From: Luteirhabdus pelagi
Lineage (GTDB): Bacteria > Bacteroidota > Bacteroidia > Flavobacteriales > Flavobacteriaceae
Assembly (NCBI RefSeq): GCF_016827595.1
Contig: NZ_JAECMS010000002.1
Location: 620,001 to 684,000 of the forward strand
Direction: 5' to 3'
Length of the DNA: 64,000 bases
The notes under the pieces: model-generated
Told to the model about the DNA's origin: nothing
Database searches by the model: none
What the model saw: the letters and a program-made list of their open reading frames with translations, nothing else
In this document: piece after piece, positions 1-8,673 of the stretch
Layout of the letters: the number at the start of each line of letters is the position of its first letter
Position numbering within the stretch: the first letter of the stretch is position 1
Program-made: the position numbers and the translations under genes

Positions 1-379
1 CGTCGGCCATTGTAGCCTTGTCCTGTATGCTTAGTACTTCTGTGATGGTGAGAATATCTTCCCAGCCATCGGTACCAGCTTCTTTCTTTTTGGTAGTTCC
101 TTTTACAGTAACCATAACCATATCGTACGGATCTTTTTGAATGGCCGTAACCTCTTCAGCAAGATCTTTGGCAATTTCATTTAAAACTACTCCGTACACC
201 TTATTGTTCTGCTGTAATACGGCGGCATCATCAACATAGATGAACTCACCAGTAAGCGTTTTTTCACCAGCTGGCGTGATTGTGACATCTGCAGCTGTTT
301 TTTCAGATTGTGCTTTCGATTGCTCTTTACAACCTAGAAAGCAAAATGCGACAAAAGCTAAAAGAACTACTTTTTTCAT
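1..379 (-). CDS. Small lipoprotein, 3' end beyond window edge
   Basis: The reading frame opens with ATG at 377-379 on the minus strand and stays open to base 1, so the C-terminus is missing. The N-terminus is a lipoprotein signal: MKK, a hydrophobic stretch, then the lipobox FLGC at about residues 15-18, followed by a polar linker. The visible mature part (about 100 residues) mentions no known catalytic motif; it looks like a small beta-rich periplasmic protein. It lies only 14 bases downstream of sufB on the same strand, so it is probably co-transcribed. A lipoprotein is not a usual SUF component and I do not recognise the family. It could be an unrelated passenger in the operon. Confidence 0.75.
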   Translation of the reverse strand, partial: MKKVVLLAFVAFCFLGCKEQSKAQSEKTAADVTITPAGEKTLTGEFIYVDDAAVLQQNNKVYGVVLNEIAKDLAEEVTAIQKDPYDMVMVTVKGTTKKKEAGTDGWEDILTITEVLSIQDKATMAD

Positions 380-393
380 TCTTACATGATTGT

Positions 394-1842
394 TTATCCA
401 ACAGAACCCTCTAGGGAGATTTCCAATAACTTTTGGGCCTCTACGGCAAATTCCATCGGTAATTTATTTAGCACTTCTTTACTGAAACCGTTCACGATAA
501 GCGCAATTGCTTTTTCGGTATCGATACCGCGTTGGTTGCAATAAAATATTTGGTCTTCTCCAATTTTACTTGTCGTTGCCTCATGCTCAATTTGAGCTGT
601 TTTGTTTTTGGCCTCGATATATGGAAAGGTATGGGCACCACATTTATTTCCCATTAAGAGGGAATCGCATTGCGAGAAGTTTCTAGCATTTTCAGCACGA
701 GAATTCACCTGAACGAGACCGCGATAACTGTTTTGTGATTTCCCTGCGGAAATACCTTTCGAAATAATGGTACTCTTGGTGTTTTTTCCAAGATGAATCA
801 TTTTCGTACCCGTATCGGCTTGCTGATAGTTGTTGGTTACCGCAATACTGTAAAACTCCCCAATACTATTATCGCCTTTCAGGATACAGCTAGGATATTT
901 CCAGGTTACGGCACTACCGGTTTCTACCTGCGTCCATGATATCTTAGCGTTCTTTTCGCATAAACCACGCTTGGTCACGAAGTTATAAACACCGCCTTTT
1001 CCATCTTTACCGCCGGGGAACCAGTTCTGAACCGTAGAATATTTAATTTCAGCACCATCTAGTGCGATAAGTTCTACAACGGCCGCGTGCAACTGATTTT
1101 CATCGCGCATAGGAGCGGTACAGCCTTCTAAATAACTAACATAGCTATCTTCATCGGCTACCACCAGGGTTCGCTCAAACTGTCCTGTTCCCGCTTGGTT
1201 AATTCGGAAATAGGTAGAAAGCTCCATCGGACATCGTACGCCCTTTGGAATATAACAGAAAGAGCCATCGCTAAAAACAGCACTATTTAGGGCTGCATAG
1301 AAGTTGTCTTTCTGCGGAACGACGGTTCCTATATATTTTTTAACGAGTTCTGGATGTTTTTTAATGGCTTCTGAAATAGAGCAGAAGATAATGCCCTTCT
1401 TAGCCAACGTATCCTTAAAGGTAGTCGCCACGGAAACAGAATCCATCACGATATCGACCGCTACACCTGCTAGTTTCTTTTGCTCTTCAATAGAAATTCC
1501 AAGTTTGTTGAAGGTATCCAGCAATTCTGGATCTACTTCGTCCAAACTGTCATATTTCGGTTTTTTATTGGGAGCGGAATAATAGGATATATTTTGGAAA
1601 TCAGGTTTTTTATAATGAACGTTCGCCCATTCAGGCTCTATCATTTCCTGCCAATACCGAAATGACTCCAAACGCCATTCGGTCATCCATTCAGGTTCTT
1701 CCTTTTTCTTTGAAATCGCCCGAACAATATCTTCATTTAGGCCGACAGGAAAGGTGTCGCTCTCGATGTCGGTGTAAAAACCATACTCATATTCCTTGGT
1801 TTCTAACTCCTTCTTCAGATCATCTTCAGTATACTTGCTCAT
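394..1842 (-). CDS. sufB: Fe-S cluster assembly protein SufB
   Basis: SufB is the scaffold core of the SufBCD complex, on which iron-sulfur clusters are built in the cytoplasm before transfer to carrier proteins. The 482-residue product has the usual family length. Recognisable blocks include SYLEGCTAP (Cys241), QCDSLLMG (Cys392) and the C-terminal [13 protein letters not shown] block around residues 419-431, all characteristic of SufB rather than SufD. The start ATG at 1840-1842 gives the typical N-terminus. It follows the HesB/SufA-like gene by 39 bases on the same strand and precedes a lipoprotein gene. In related flavobacteria sufC, sufD and sufS usually follow, so they may lie just beyond base 1. 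Identification is secure. Confidence 0.97.
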   Translation of the reverse strand: MSKYTEDDLKKELETKEYEYGFYTDIESDTFPVGLNEDIVRAISKKKEEPEWMTEWRLESFRYWQEMIEPEWANVHYKKPDFQNISYYSAPNKKPKYDSLDEVDPELLDTFNKLGISIEEQKKLAGVAVDIVMDSVSVATTFKDTLAKKGIIFCSISEAIKKHPELVKKYIGTVVPQKDNFYAALNSAVFSDGSFCYIPKGVRCPMELSTYFRINQAGTGQFERTLVVADEDSYVSYLEGCTAPMRDENQLHAAVVELIALDGAEIKYSTVQNWFPGGKDGKGGVYNFVTKRGLCEKNAKISWTQVETGSAVTWKYPSCILKGDNSIGEFYSIAVTNNYQQADTGTKMIHLGKNTKSTIISKGISAGKSQNSYRGLVQVNSRAENARNFSQCDSLLMGNKCGAHTFPYIEAKNKTAQIEHEATTSKIGEDQIFYCNQRGIDTEKAIALIVNGFSKEVLNKLPMEFAVEAQKLLEISLEGSVG

Positions 1843-1881
1843 TCAGTACGTTTTAGTAATTGATACCAGTTCAATTGGGTG

Positions 1882-2211
1882 CTACAGCGAAAAACTTTCA
1901 CCGCAACCACAGGTGCGATTAGCATTTGGGTTATTAAATACAAAGCCTTTTCCGTTCAGACCGCCACTATATTCAAGCGTGGTTCCTACTAGGTATAAAA
2001 AGCTTTTTTTATCTATCGCGATCTTTACTGGGGTGTCTTCAAAGACCTTATCGGTATCGCCAGAGGCATTATCGAATTTCAATTCATACGACAACCCTGA
2101 ACAACCGCCGCTTTTCACCCCAACCCGAACAAAATCCTGCTCAACATTAAAGCCTTCTTCACTCATCAATTGGGCGAGCTTGGATTTTGCAGTGTCACTA
2201 ACCTTTATCAT
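1882..2211 (-). CDS. HesB/IscA-family A-type Fe-S carrier (SufA-like)
   Basis: A-type carriers accept Fe-S clusters from the SufBCD scaffold and pass them to apo-proteins. The 109-residue protein is of normal length and has the three invariant cysteines: Cys37 in SGGCSG and Cys101/Cys103 in the C-terminal CGCGESF motif. It is the first gene of the SUF operon here, 39 bases upstream of sufB. A TAnnTTTG promoter element lies 28 bases before the start. Whether it is functionally SufA, IscA or ErpA cannot be decided from sequence; in Bacteroidota one such protein usually serves the SUF operon. Confidence 0.95.
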   Translation of the reverse strand: MIKVSDTAKSKLAQLMSEEGFNVEQDFVRVGVKSGGCSGLSYELKFDNASGDTDKVFEDTPVKIAIDKKSFLYLVGTTLEYSGGLNGKGFVFNNPNANRTCGCGESFSL

Positions 2212-2238
2212 AGATTGGAATCATTCAAAATTAGACTG

Positions 2239-2246
2239 CAAAAATA
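2239..2246 (-). promoter_or_regulatory. Bacteroidota -7 promoter element of the suf operon
   Basis: On the minus strand the sequence reads TATTTTTG, a perfect match to the Bacteroidota consensus TAnnTTTG, 28 bases upstream of the HesB/SufA start codon. No good TTTG -33 element is seen at the right distance, so the call rests on the -7 box and its position. Confidence 0.5.
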
Positions 2247-2359
2247 CAATAAATAGCGCGTAACACCATAGTGACGAAGTATTATAAAACCTATTGAACA
2301 ATAGATTTAAGCAATACTTAACAAAATTTTCTAAAAAGGTAAAAATGAAATGGTTAGTT

Positions 2360-3427
2360 CTAGTTCTGGAAATCTGGATTATTGATGAAAGAAGGGTCGG
2401 AAAGTGAGAGTAGAAAGGCCTTCAGGTCTTCTTTTTGTTCTGTAGTAAGTTGAACGCCGCCCTCGGCTACGGCCTTCATAAGCGGATCGATAGTTTCGGA
2501 ATAGACCAGTCCTTCCGAATAATGATCGATAACTTCGTCCAGTGTTTCAAAACGTCCATCGTGCATATACGGAGCCGTGTAGGCTAGGTTTCGTAGTGAA
2601 GGAGAACGAAATTTTCCAAAATCCATCGGATCGCCCGTCACTAGACCACGACCACGGTCGTCGAAGGTTTCATCAAGGCCATTATTATGATACTGATTAT
2701 CGGTCCAGAGCGGATTAAAGGGATTTCCATGGCAATGGAAGCAGTCGCCTCGGTCTTCATCCATAAAGATATCGAAGCCATTTAATTCACTTTCTGTAAG
2801 TTCCAATTCACCCAAAAGATACTTGTCGAAGCGCGAATTTCCGGAAACCATGGTCCGCATAAACTGAGCGATGGCTTTAGCCACTTGATCACGGTCGATA
2901 CTAGACGTTCCAAAGGCTTTGGAGAACATTTCTGGATATTGGGGGTGTGCTGACAACTCGGCTACGGCATTTTCCCAGTCTTCGTGCATTTCAACAGGAT
3001 TTGCGACCGGTTCTAATACTTGTTTTTCAAGTGTATTGGCGGCACCGTCCCAAAAGAAGTCATTTGTGTTCCAGGCCAGATTGAAAAGCGGCATTGAGTT
3101 GCGGATACCTTCTTCACCATCTATTCCAATACTCAATGTAGCATCGTCCGTAAAGGCATTAGCGGGTTTATGGCAACCGGCACAGGCGAGCGTATTATCT
3201 CCTGATAGTATGGGATCGAAAAAAAGTTTTTTACCAAGGGCAACCCCTTCCTCGGTCAACGGATTATCCGAAGGTATGCTGGGAGGATTGATTCTATCAA
3301 AAATAGGTGGTAACTCCAGGGTATAGGGTATGGGTTCGTAACCTGGTTCGTCTGGATTGGAATCGTCGGAACAGGAAACAAATAGTAAAACTGTCAATAC
3401 TGCGATTGAAAGCACATACTTTTTCAT
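2360..3427 (-). CDS. Dihaem cytochrome c peroxidase / MauG (MbnH-like) lipoprotein
   Basis: This is a MauG/cytochrome c peroxidase superfamily member, periplasmic and lipid-anchored. The start is taken at ATG 3425-3427, because the upstream in-frame codon adds only MHG before a normal signal; the lipobox is FVSC (Cys19). Two c-type haem sites are present: CAGCH at residues 82-86 and CFHCH at 229-233, the pattern of dihaem peroxidases. Its gene directly follows an MbnP-like gene on the same strand (64 bases). In methanotrophs the MauG homologue MbnH oxidises a tryptophan of its partner MbnP, so the partner, rather than hydrogen peroxide removal, may be the real substrate. That role is inferred from gene order; peroxidase activity remains possible. 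Confidence 0.9.
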   Translation of the reverse strand: MKKYVLSIAVLTVLLFVSCSDDSNPDEPGYEPIPYTLELPPIFDRINPPSIPSDNPLTEEGVALGKKLFFDPILSGDNTLACAGCHKPANAFTDDATLSIGIDGEEGIRNSMPLFNLAWNTNDFFWDGAANTLEKQVLEPVANPVEMHEDWENAVAELSAHPQYPEMFSKAFGTSSIDRDQVAKAIAQFMRTMVSGNSRFDKYLLGELELTESELNGFDIFMDEDRGDCFHCHGNPFNPLWTDNQYHNNGLDETFDDRGRGLVTGDPMDFGKFRSPSLRNLAYTAPYMHDGRFETLDEVIDHYSEGLVYSETIDPLMKAVAEGGVQLTTEQKEDLKAFLLSLSDPSFINNPDFQN

Positions 3428-3460
3428 ACCATGCATTTTACAATTGTGATTTAAGTGTAG

Positions 3461-3483
3461 GGGATGAACCTTCGGCTCATCCC
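3461..3483. other. Intra-operon hairpin between mbnP-like and peroxidase genes
   Basis: GGGATGA (3461-3467) pairs with TCATCCC (3477-3483), with an inner CC/GG pair closing a TTC loop. It sits in the 64-base gap between two co-directional genes and has no long T-run, so it looks more like an mRNA processing or stability hairpin than a strong terminator. Confidence 0.45.
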
Positions 3484-3491
3484 TTTGCTAT

Positions 3492-4238
3492 TTAATTTTG
3501 GCTTATAGAAAACACGGATTGCGCATTCTCATGCATCATAATCTGCGCTTCATAATTTGGCATTAGTGGCGTGTCCAGTTCGTTTAAGTTCCACGTATTG
3601 GGGTTTTTAAACCATTCGGCTATGTTCATCTGAATGTTGATCGTCGTATCCCCATCAATGGTAATGGTTCCTAAATCGACTTCCACGAAATTCGACTCGA
3701 AAACACCTTCACTTACCCGCGCTGTGCCATTATGAAAATTAAATGGCTTCGGCTCGCTACTGTTTACGTTGTACATCCCATCAAATTGAAGGAAATGGTA
3801 CCCGCCACCCAACATCGTGGGCCAGTTCCATGAAGCTGCATTAAGGTCAGCATAAGCACCATCCACATTGTCTTCATCATTAAAGCCGTATATCATGGAA
3901 ACGGTGTAAGTTCCTTCTGGAACGGTTACTTGCGAATCAGACTGCATTGTAGAAGCATCGGATAGATCTATCAATTGATAGGTATTCAAAAGTGTATTTG
4001 AACCATCAGCGCTGCTTAATTGGAAGCGTGACAAAAGATATCGCAAACGAGCAATCTTCAATTCTTCACCATTTTCGTTGGTATAAACGGTATTGTCAAT
4101 ATCACTTGCCGTAACAGCTGTTCCGTCCCAATTCTGTGAGAATTGAAATTGAACCAAAGCACTCGAAGTGCTGTCGTCGTCGCTTTTGCAACTTGCAAGT
4201 ACTGCGACGAATAGTAAAAGTAGGAATACTTTTTTCAT
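3492..4238 (-). CDS. MbnP-like periplasmic protein (lipoprotein)
   Basis: The 248-residue product starts with a lipoprotein signal (lipobox LASC, Cys17) and then has the hallmarks of the MbnP domain: an early FQFSQNWDG strand, NENGEELKIARLRYLLS (the conserved 'Asn-x-x-Gly ... tyr-leu-ser' stretch), and a central SWNWPTMLGGGYHFLQFDG block containing paired tryptophans. MbnP proteins are periplasmic, copper-linked partners of the dihaem enzyme MbnH, which converts a tryptophan of MbnP to kynurenine. Here a MauG-like dihaem gene follows immediately downstream. What is seen is the domain pattern and the pairing; copper binding and tryptophan modification are inference. The family is widespread outside methanotrophs and its role there is largely unknown. 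Confidence 0.8.
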   Translation of the reverse strand: MKKVFLLLLFVAVLASCKSDDDSTSSALVQFQFSQNWDGTAVTASDIDNTVYTNENGEELKIARLRYLLSRFQLSSADGSNTLLNTYQLIDLSDASTMQSDSQVTVPEGTYTVSMIYGFNDEDNVDGAYADLNAASWNWPTMLGGGYHFLQFDGMYNVNSSEPKPFNFHNGTARVSEGVFESNFVEVDLGTITIDGDTTINIQMNIAEWFKNPNTWNLNELDTPLMPNYEAQIMMHENAQSVFSISQN

Positions 4239-4263
4239 AGGGGGTTTGCTTATAATAAAGTAG

Positions 4264-5601
4264 TTATTGGATTTTGATTAATAAAACGTCTTTCACACCA
4301 CGAAATTGCGGTATGTCCATATCGTTGCTTTCGGTATTACCGACAACGATAATTTTATTGTCTTCCACTGGAATAGCGGCATCGCCGAAATCGAAGCTGG
4401 AGCCACCAAATGTCGCTTCATATTGAATGACTCCTTGTTCATCAATAATTAAGGTCCAGAGGTCGTTTTGGCCATTATTTCCTGAAACGTCTCCAGTCGT
4501 ACTGCGAGTTGTTCCTGACAGCAAGTATTCTCCGTTGCCCATAGGTGTAATACTTCTTGCAGAATCGAATTGTTCCCCACCTAAATTACGCTTCCAAACA
4601 ATATCGCCAGTAGTATTCACTTTCACAGCCCATAAATCGGCATTGCCTTTTGCGTTAGTTACATCTTGGTCGCTACTTCTAGCATCGCCGACCATGATAT
4701 ATCCACCTTCTGCATTTGCAATGGCGTAGCACACGTCGATTTCGGATCCACCATAGGACCGCGTCCATTGTTTTTCTCCGTTGGCATTTACTTTTACCAA
4801 CCAATAATCGTAGCTTCCTTTATCGTCTGTGATATCGAAGTCGGTACTTTCTGAAGCGCCTGCCATCAAAAAGCCTCCATCTGGAGTTTGAATGGCGTCA
4901 TAACTCCTGTCGTTATTCGTTCCTCCGAAATAATTTCGCCAGATTTTAGTACCGTTGGCATCCATCCGGATACCCCAATATTCGCCTACGCCATGTAAAG
5001 TACCTCGAGTATCATTCCCTTCACCATTACTTGCCGTAACATCTAGGAAACCTGTGGTGAAATACCCACCATCGGAAGTTTGCAGAACATTCAGGGCTTG
5101 ATCGCTTCCTGGGTAGCCAAAGCTTTTTTCCCATTGAAGATTTCCGGTGCCGTCCAATTTTACGATCCAGTAGTCATGAAAACCGCTGTTTTCAGAAACA
5201 TCGCCATCGTCGCTTCGGCTATAGCCAGATACGATATAGCCACCATCATTGGTTTTTTTTATACTGGTTGCTTTATCATCTGAACTTCCGCCATACACTT
5301 TATTCCAAAGTATAGTGCCTTCTTGCGAAACTTTTAAAACCCAATAATCGGAATCGGTAGTTGTTTTGCCATCAACATCTCCATCAGTACTTTCGGTTGT
5401 GCCCAACAGAATATAATTGCCATCATTGGCCATTACTACAGATACTGCTTCATCTAGGCCACTTCCACCAAAGGTTTTGATGTATTCTACAGTTCCGAAT
5501 TCAGGATCCGGACTAGAATTATCATCTTTTTCACAAGAAAATAGGCTTACGAAAACACAGATTAGTGCTACGTAGCGCAGGGTAGGTAACATGAATTTCA
5601 T
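4264..5601 (-). CDS. Lipoprotein with seven propeller-type repeats
   Basis: A lipoprotein signal (lipobox LFSC) precedes about 420 residues made of seven similar repeats of 55-65 residues. Each has the core 'aromatic-GG-x-x-x-D ... DGGY-aliphatic-x-x-G-x-x-x-S-x-D-x-D ... D-Y-W-aliphatic-x-K-aliphatic'. Repeat starts read FGGSGLD, YGGSSDD, FGYPGSD, FGGTNND, YGGSEID, LGGEQFD and FGGSSFD, so a seven-bladed beta-propeller is likely. Such proteins are common on the cell surface of Bacteroidota and have no defined biochemical function. It sits between the choice-of-anchor B gene (14-base gap) and the MbnP-like gene (25-base gap), implying one transcript and a shared cell-envelope task. Confidence 0.8.
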   Translation of the reverse strand: MKFMLPTLRYVALICVFVSLFSCEKDDNSSPDPEFGTVEYIKTFGGSGLDEAVSVVMANDGNYILLGTTESTDGDVDGKTTTDSDYWVLKVSQEGTILWNKVYGGSSDDKATSIKKTNDGGYIVSGYSRSDDGDVSENSGFHDYWIVKLDGTGNLQWEKSFGYPGSDQALNVLQTSDGGYFTTGFLDVTASNGEGNDTRGTLHGVGEYWGIRMDANGTKIWRNYFGGTNNDRSYDAIQTPDGGFLMAGASESTDFDITDDKGSYDYWLVKVNANGEKQWTRSYGGSEIDVCYAIANAEGGYIMVGDARSSDQDVTNAKGNADLWAVKVNTTGDIVWKRNLGGEQFDSARSITPMGNGEYLLSGTTRSTTGDVSGNNGQNDLWTLIIDEQGVIQYEATFGGSSFDFGDAAIPVEDNKIIVVGNTESNDMDIPQFRGVKDVLLIKIQ

Positions 5602-5615
5602 AACGCTTATGGTTT

Positions 5616-7028
5616 TTACTTAATAATTAATCTTTTAGTGGTAGATCCGTTTATTTCAGTAAGGTACATTCCTGCTGAAAGGCTAGATACATCTAAATTA
5701 ACAGTGTTATTATCAAAACTATTGTTTTGATAAACCGTTTGTCCAAGTACATTTAAAATACGAACACTAGTAATCGTTTCTTCTGCAGAAGCGATAGTAA
5801 GCTTACTATTCGTTGGGTTAGGATACATTGAAAACCCTTCTTTGGTAAGGGACGGGGTATCAAGTACCACAGGATCACGAACGAGAAGAAAGCCTCGGTT
5901 GATATCGCTAATTACGATATTCCCACTCTCAAAATAAGGATATAAGCTCCACACGCCTTCAAAGGAAGCAGAATTTGTTTCTGGATGTGAATCGAAAGAA
6001 GCCGCCTCAAAAATATTTTGATTTGCTATGTCGCTAATATCAATTACGCGTATTCCAGCAGTATAGTTTGCAAGATAGTAGTTATCTCCTTTTACATAGC
6101 CATTATGGTCGATAGCTGGAGTAGGGCCGAAATATTCAAAGTGAAACTGAGGATTGTCCAAATCTTCAAAATCGAAGATAATCGTACGAGAGTTGAAGCC
6201 AACAAACGATTCGTCCAATTCATCTCCTAATATAAAATAGCGCTGATCCTCGGTAAACCATCCTTGGTGGGTATAACCAACATTTGTATAGGAAATGGTA
6301 GAAATAGATTGCGGATTGTTTTTGTCGGTAATATCCACGATAGAAATTTCATTTTCGTTACTTCCAATCAAGATTTCTCTGTTGGTATAGTCGGAATCCG
6401 GCCCGTTATATGTAACTACTTGCGCATCGTGGCTATAGTCGTCCATAGAATATCCTCCAGCGAATGTTGGGTTTAGGGGATCCTGGATATTGATGAAATG
6501 GGGTCCCCCATTGAAAGTACTGGTTCCGACAGCATACGCAAATCCTGTATCTTCATTGATAACAATATTGTGCGCGTTTCCAAATTCATCGTAGTGGGCA
6601 TCTTCAGTAAAGGTAACAGGTGCACTATTTACGTTACGCAAGCGCGTAAGATCAAAAACCTGCATTCCATGGCCACCTGCTTCACTTACAACGAAAGCGT
6701 AATTATTATAAACTTTTATATCGCGCCAAGTACTGTTTCCAGAGTGTGTTGGGAGTTTTCCTAGATAAATCGGATCGGTGGGTGTCGAAATATCGATAAA
6801 TGCGGTACCGTTGTTCAAGCCAACGATTGCATACTCTATTTCAGTATCTGGATCTGTCCATCCCCAGGAATCATTACCCGAGCTGGCATCCAACGTATTT
6901 AAATTGATTTGCGATTGAAGCTGCAAGCCATCGCACGGATAGCCTGCGGATGTTCCACCTTCACAGGGGGACTGTGCTAGCATTGCCGTTGTAAAAAGAC
7001 AAATTGCAGCGTGTAGAATTATTTTCAT
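5616..7028 (-). CDS. Choice-of-anchor B family protein with T9SS sorting domain
   Basis: The 470-residue protein has a cleavable signal peptide (MKIILHAAICLFTTAMLAQ) and a long region of LVIvP-type repeats: 'YAIVGLNNGTAFIDIS', 'FDLTRLRNV', 'FINIQDPLNPTFAGGY', 'VIDISD' and so on. This is the pattern of choice-of-anchor B proteins, predicted seven-bladed propellers. The last ~75 residues begin FSMYPNPT and end in TKRLIIK, a typical type A T9SS C-terminal sorting domain, so the protein is predicted to be exported and attached to, or released from, the cell surface. It is the first gene of the four-gene operon with the MbnP-like protein and MauG-like enzyme. Its molecular function is unknown. Confidence 0.85.
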   Translation of the reverse strand: MKIILHAAICLFTTAMLAQSPCEGGTSAGYPCDGLQLQSQINLNTLDASSGNDSWGWTDPDTEIEYAIVGLNNGTAFIDISTPTDPIYLGKLPTHSGNSTWRDIKVYNNYAFVVSEAGGHGMQVFDLTRLRNVNSAPVTFTEDAHYDEFGNAHNIVINEDTGFAYAVGTSTFNGGPHFINIQDPLNPTFAGGYSMDDYSHDAQVVTYNGPDSDYTNREILIGSNENEISIVDITDKNNPQSISTISYTNVGYTHQGWFTEDQRYFILGDELDESFVGFNSRTIIFDFEDLDNPQFHFEYFGPTPAIDHNGYVKGDNYYLANYTAGIRVIDISDIANQNIFEAASFDSHPETNSASFEGVWSLYPYFESGNIVISDINRGFLLVRDPVVLDTPSLTKEGFSMYPNPTNSKLTIASAEETITSVRILNVLGQTVYQNNSFDNNTVNLDVSSLSAGMYLTEINGSTTKRLIIK

Positions 7029-7238
7029 GAAGAGTTATTAAAAATTAAGATTGAGTTATAATATACGTTATCATAATATAACGAATTCAGTAGTAATATA
7101 GTATCTACCAATATAGTAAGTCGTGATAGACCTTGCAATATTACAAGTTATTATAGAAAATGTGCGATAAAAAGTTACATTTTCTATAGGATTGTTGAAT
7201 TTTATATAGTGAAGGATGTGGTTCGAATAGGTTTCCTG

Positions 7239-7246
7239 TATTTTTG
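7239..7246 (+). promoter_or_regulatory. -7 element TATTTTTG upstream of thiL
   Basis: TATTTTTG matches TAnnTTTG and lies 17 bases before the ATG at 7264. It overlaps an in-frame GTG at 7246, which argues that this GTG is upstream of the transcription start and is not the initiation codon. Confidence 0.5.
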
Positions 7247-7263
7247 TGGAAAATTTAAAGAGC

Positions 7264-8319
7264 ATGTTTGAAAATAAAGACGCTGAGAGAACTAGTATTT
7301 CCGATTTGGGTGAATTTGGCCTGATCGACCATCTAACCAAGCATTTTGAAATTAAAAATGAAGAAACGATATTAGGAATTGGCGACGATGCTGCTATTCT
7401 CCAGCCTGCAAATGATCAACAATTAGTGGTGACAACCGATATGTTGGTTGAAGGCGTGCATTTCGACCTTTCATATATGCCACTAAAACACTTGGGCTAC
7501 AAGGCGGTAGTCGTGAATGTTAGCGATCTTTTCGCTATGAATGCTGAAGCCAAACAGATAACGGTTTCCATCGCAGTTTCAAACAGGTTTCCAGTGGAAG
7601 CCCTTGAAGAACTCTATGCCGGTATTACCACGGCTGCCAAAACCTATGGTGTAGATGTGGTGGGCGGCGATACGACCTCTTCAACCACAGGGCTGGTCAT
7701 TAGTGTTACTGCCATCGGACTAGGTGCCAGCGATACTTTGGTGCGACGTTCTGGAGCGAAGGAAAATGACTTAATTGTGGTAACGGGCGATTTAGGGGGC
7801 GCCTATCTCGGCTTGCAGGTATTGGAACGAGAAAAAGAGGTTTTTAAGGTGAACCCGAAGTCGCAACCCGATTTGGAGCCGTATTCCTATTTAATTGAAC
7901 GGCAATTAAAACCGGAGGCGCGAAAGGATATTCGTCCCTTATTGATGGAATTAGAAGTGAAGCCAACTTCAATGATTGACATTAGTGATGGCCTCTCTTC
8001 CGAATTGATACATATATGCAAAAGTTCACAGATGGGCTGTACACTCTATGAAGAGAAAATCCCCTTAGATCCTCAGGTGATTACCACTTGTGAAGAATTC
8101 GAATTGGATAGCACAACGATCGCCTTGTCAGGAGGTGAAGATTATGAACTGCTCTTCACCATCGATACGGCCGATTTCGACAAAATAAAGGGAAATCCAC
8201 ACCTTTCCGTGATTGGCCATATTAATGCTGAAAATGAAGGGATGCATCTGGTAACCCGAGCCAACACCAAAATTCCACTTAAGGCAAGAGGTTGGAATGC
8301 ACTATCGGATGAAAAGTAG
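7264..8319 (+). CDS. thiL: Thiamine-monophosphate kinase ThiL
   Basis: ThiL phosphorylates thiamine monophosphate to the active cofactor thiamine diphosphate using ATP. The product (351 residues from ATG 7264) has the family motifs GDDAAI near the N-terminus (Mg/ATP site), GGDTTSS in the middle and SGGEDYELLF towards the C-terminus, in normal order and spacing. The ATG is preferred over the in-frame GTG at 7246 because it gives the usual flavobacterial start 'MFENK..RTSISDLGEFGLI' and because a promoter -7 element overlaps the GTG. No other thiamine gene is adjacent, which is normal for this group. Confidence 0.96.
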   Translation: MFENKDAERTSISDLGEFGLIDHLTKHFEIKNEETILGIGDDAAILQPANDQQLVVTTDMLVEGVHFDLSYMPLKHLGYKAVVVNVSDLFAMNAEAKQITVSIAVSNRFPVEALEELYAGITTAAKTYGVDVVGGDTTSSTTGLVISVTAIGLGASDTLVRRSGAKENDLIVVTGDLGGAYLGLQVLEREKEVFKVNPKSQPDLEPYSYLIERQLKPEARKDIRPLLMELEVKPTSMIDISDGLSSELIHICKSSQMGCTLYEEKIPLDPQVITTCEEFELDSTTIALSGGEDYELLFTIDTADFDKIKGNPHLSVIGHINAENEGMHLVTRANTKIPLKARGWNALSDEK

Positions 8320-8323
8320 AAAA

Positions 8324-8593
8324 TTAACTTGCGATACGCACGGGTTGTGATTTCCGTTGAAAGTAAGCTTGCTTTTTTCTGAAGAATTCAGCAAGCTTTT
8401 CATTTACTTGCTTATTCTTATTCGTCAACAATTCTGTGGTGCCCGAATATGTGTCAGTGATCTGTTTTCCGCAATTGCAACATTCATATTCATTGATATG
8501 GTGCGTGATGCGCTGCGACACTCGGTAACGGTGTCCGACAAGGCCACAATATGCGCCCTGCAAAGGATTCGTAGGTTTTTTGGGGAAGTTCAT
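8324..8593 (-). CDS. Small Cys/His protein of a conserved flavobacterial family
   Basis: An 89-residue soluble protein with a conserved front half: NPLQGAYCGLVGHRY, then THHINEYECCNCGKQITD. The Cys residues at about 16 and the CCNC cluster, with nearby His residues, look like a zinc ribbon. The C-terminal third is basic and helical (EKLAEFFRKKQAYFQRK). I have the impression of short homologues with this layout in many flavobacteria, but no function is known to me. It is convergent with thiL, whose stop codon lies 4 bases away, and is probably a single-gene unit. Confidence 0.75.
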   Translation of the reverse strand: MNFPKKPTNPLQGAYCGLVGHRYRVSQRITHHINEYECCNCGKQITDTYSGTTELLTNKNKQVNEKLAEFFRKKQAYFQRKSQPVRIAS

Positions 8594-8673
8594 GGGTATC
8601 AGGAGTTTGCTTGTTAGTTAGGCTAATATATAAAAATTTCATAAATAATCGTTAAAACGCATAAAAATATCGA

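Noticed and set aside
7246-7263. GTG as start codon of thiL
   Set aside because: It lies in the promoter -7 box; the ATG at 7264 gives the usual N-terminus.
7071-7340. Minus-strand open frame of 89 codons across the thiL promoter region
   Set aside because: It is low-complexity, AT-rich, overlaps the thiL start and promoter, and has no protein-like pattern or family resemblance.
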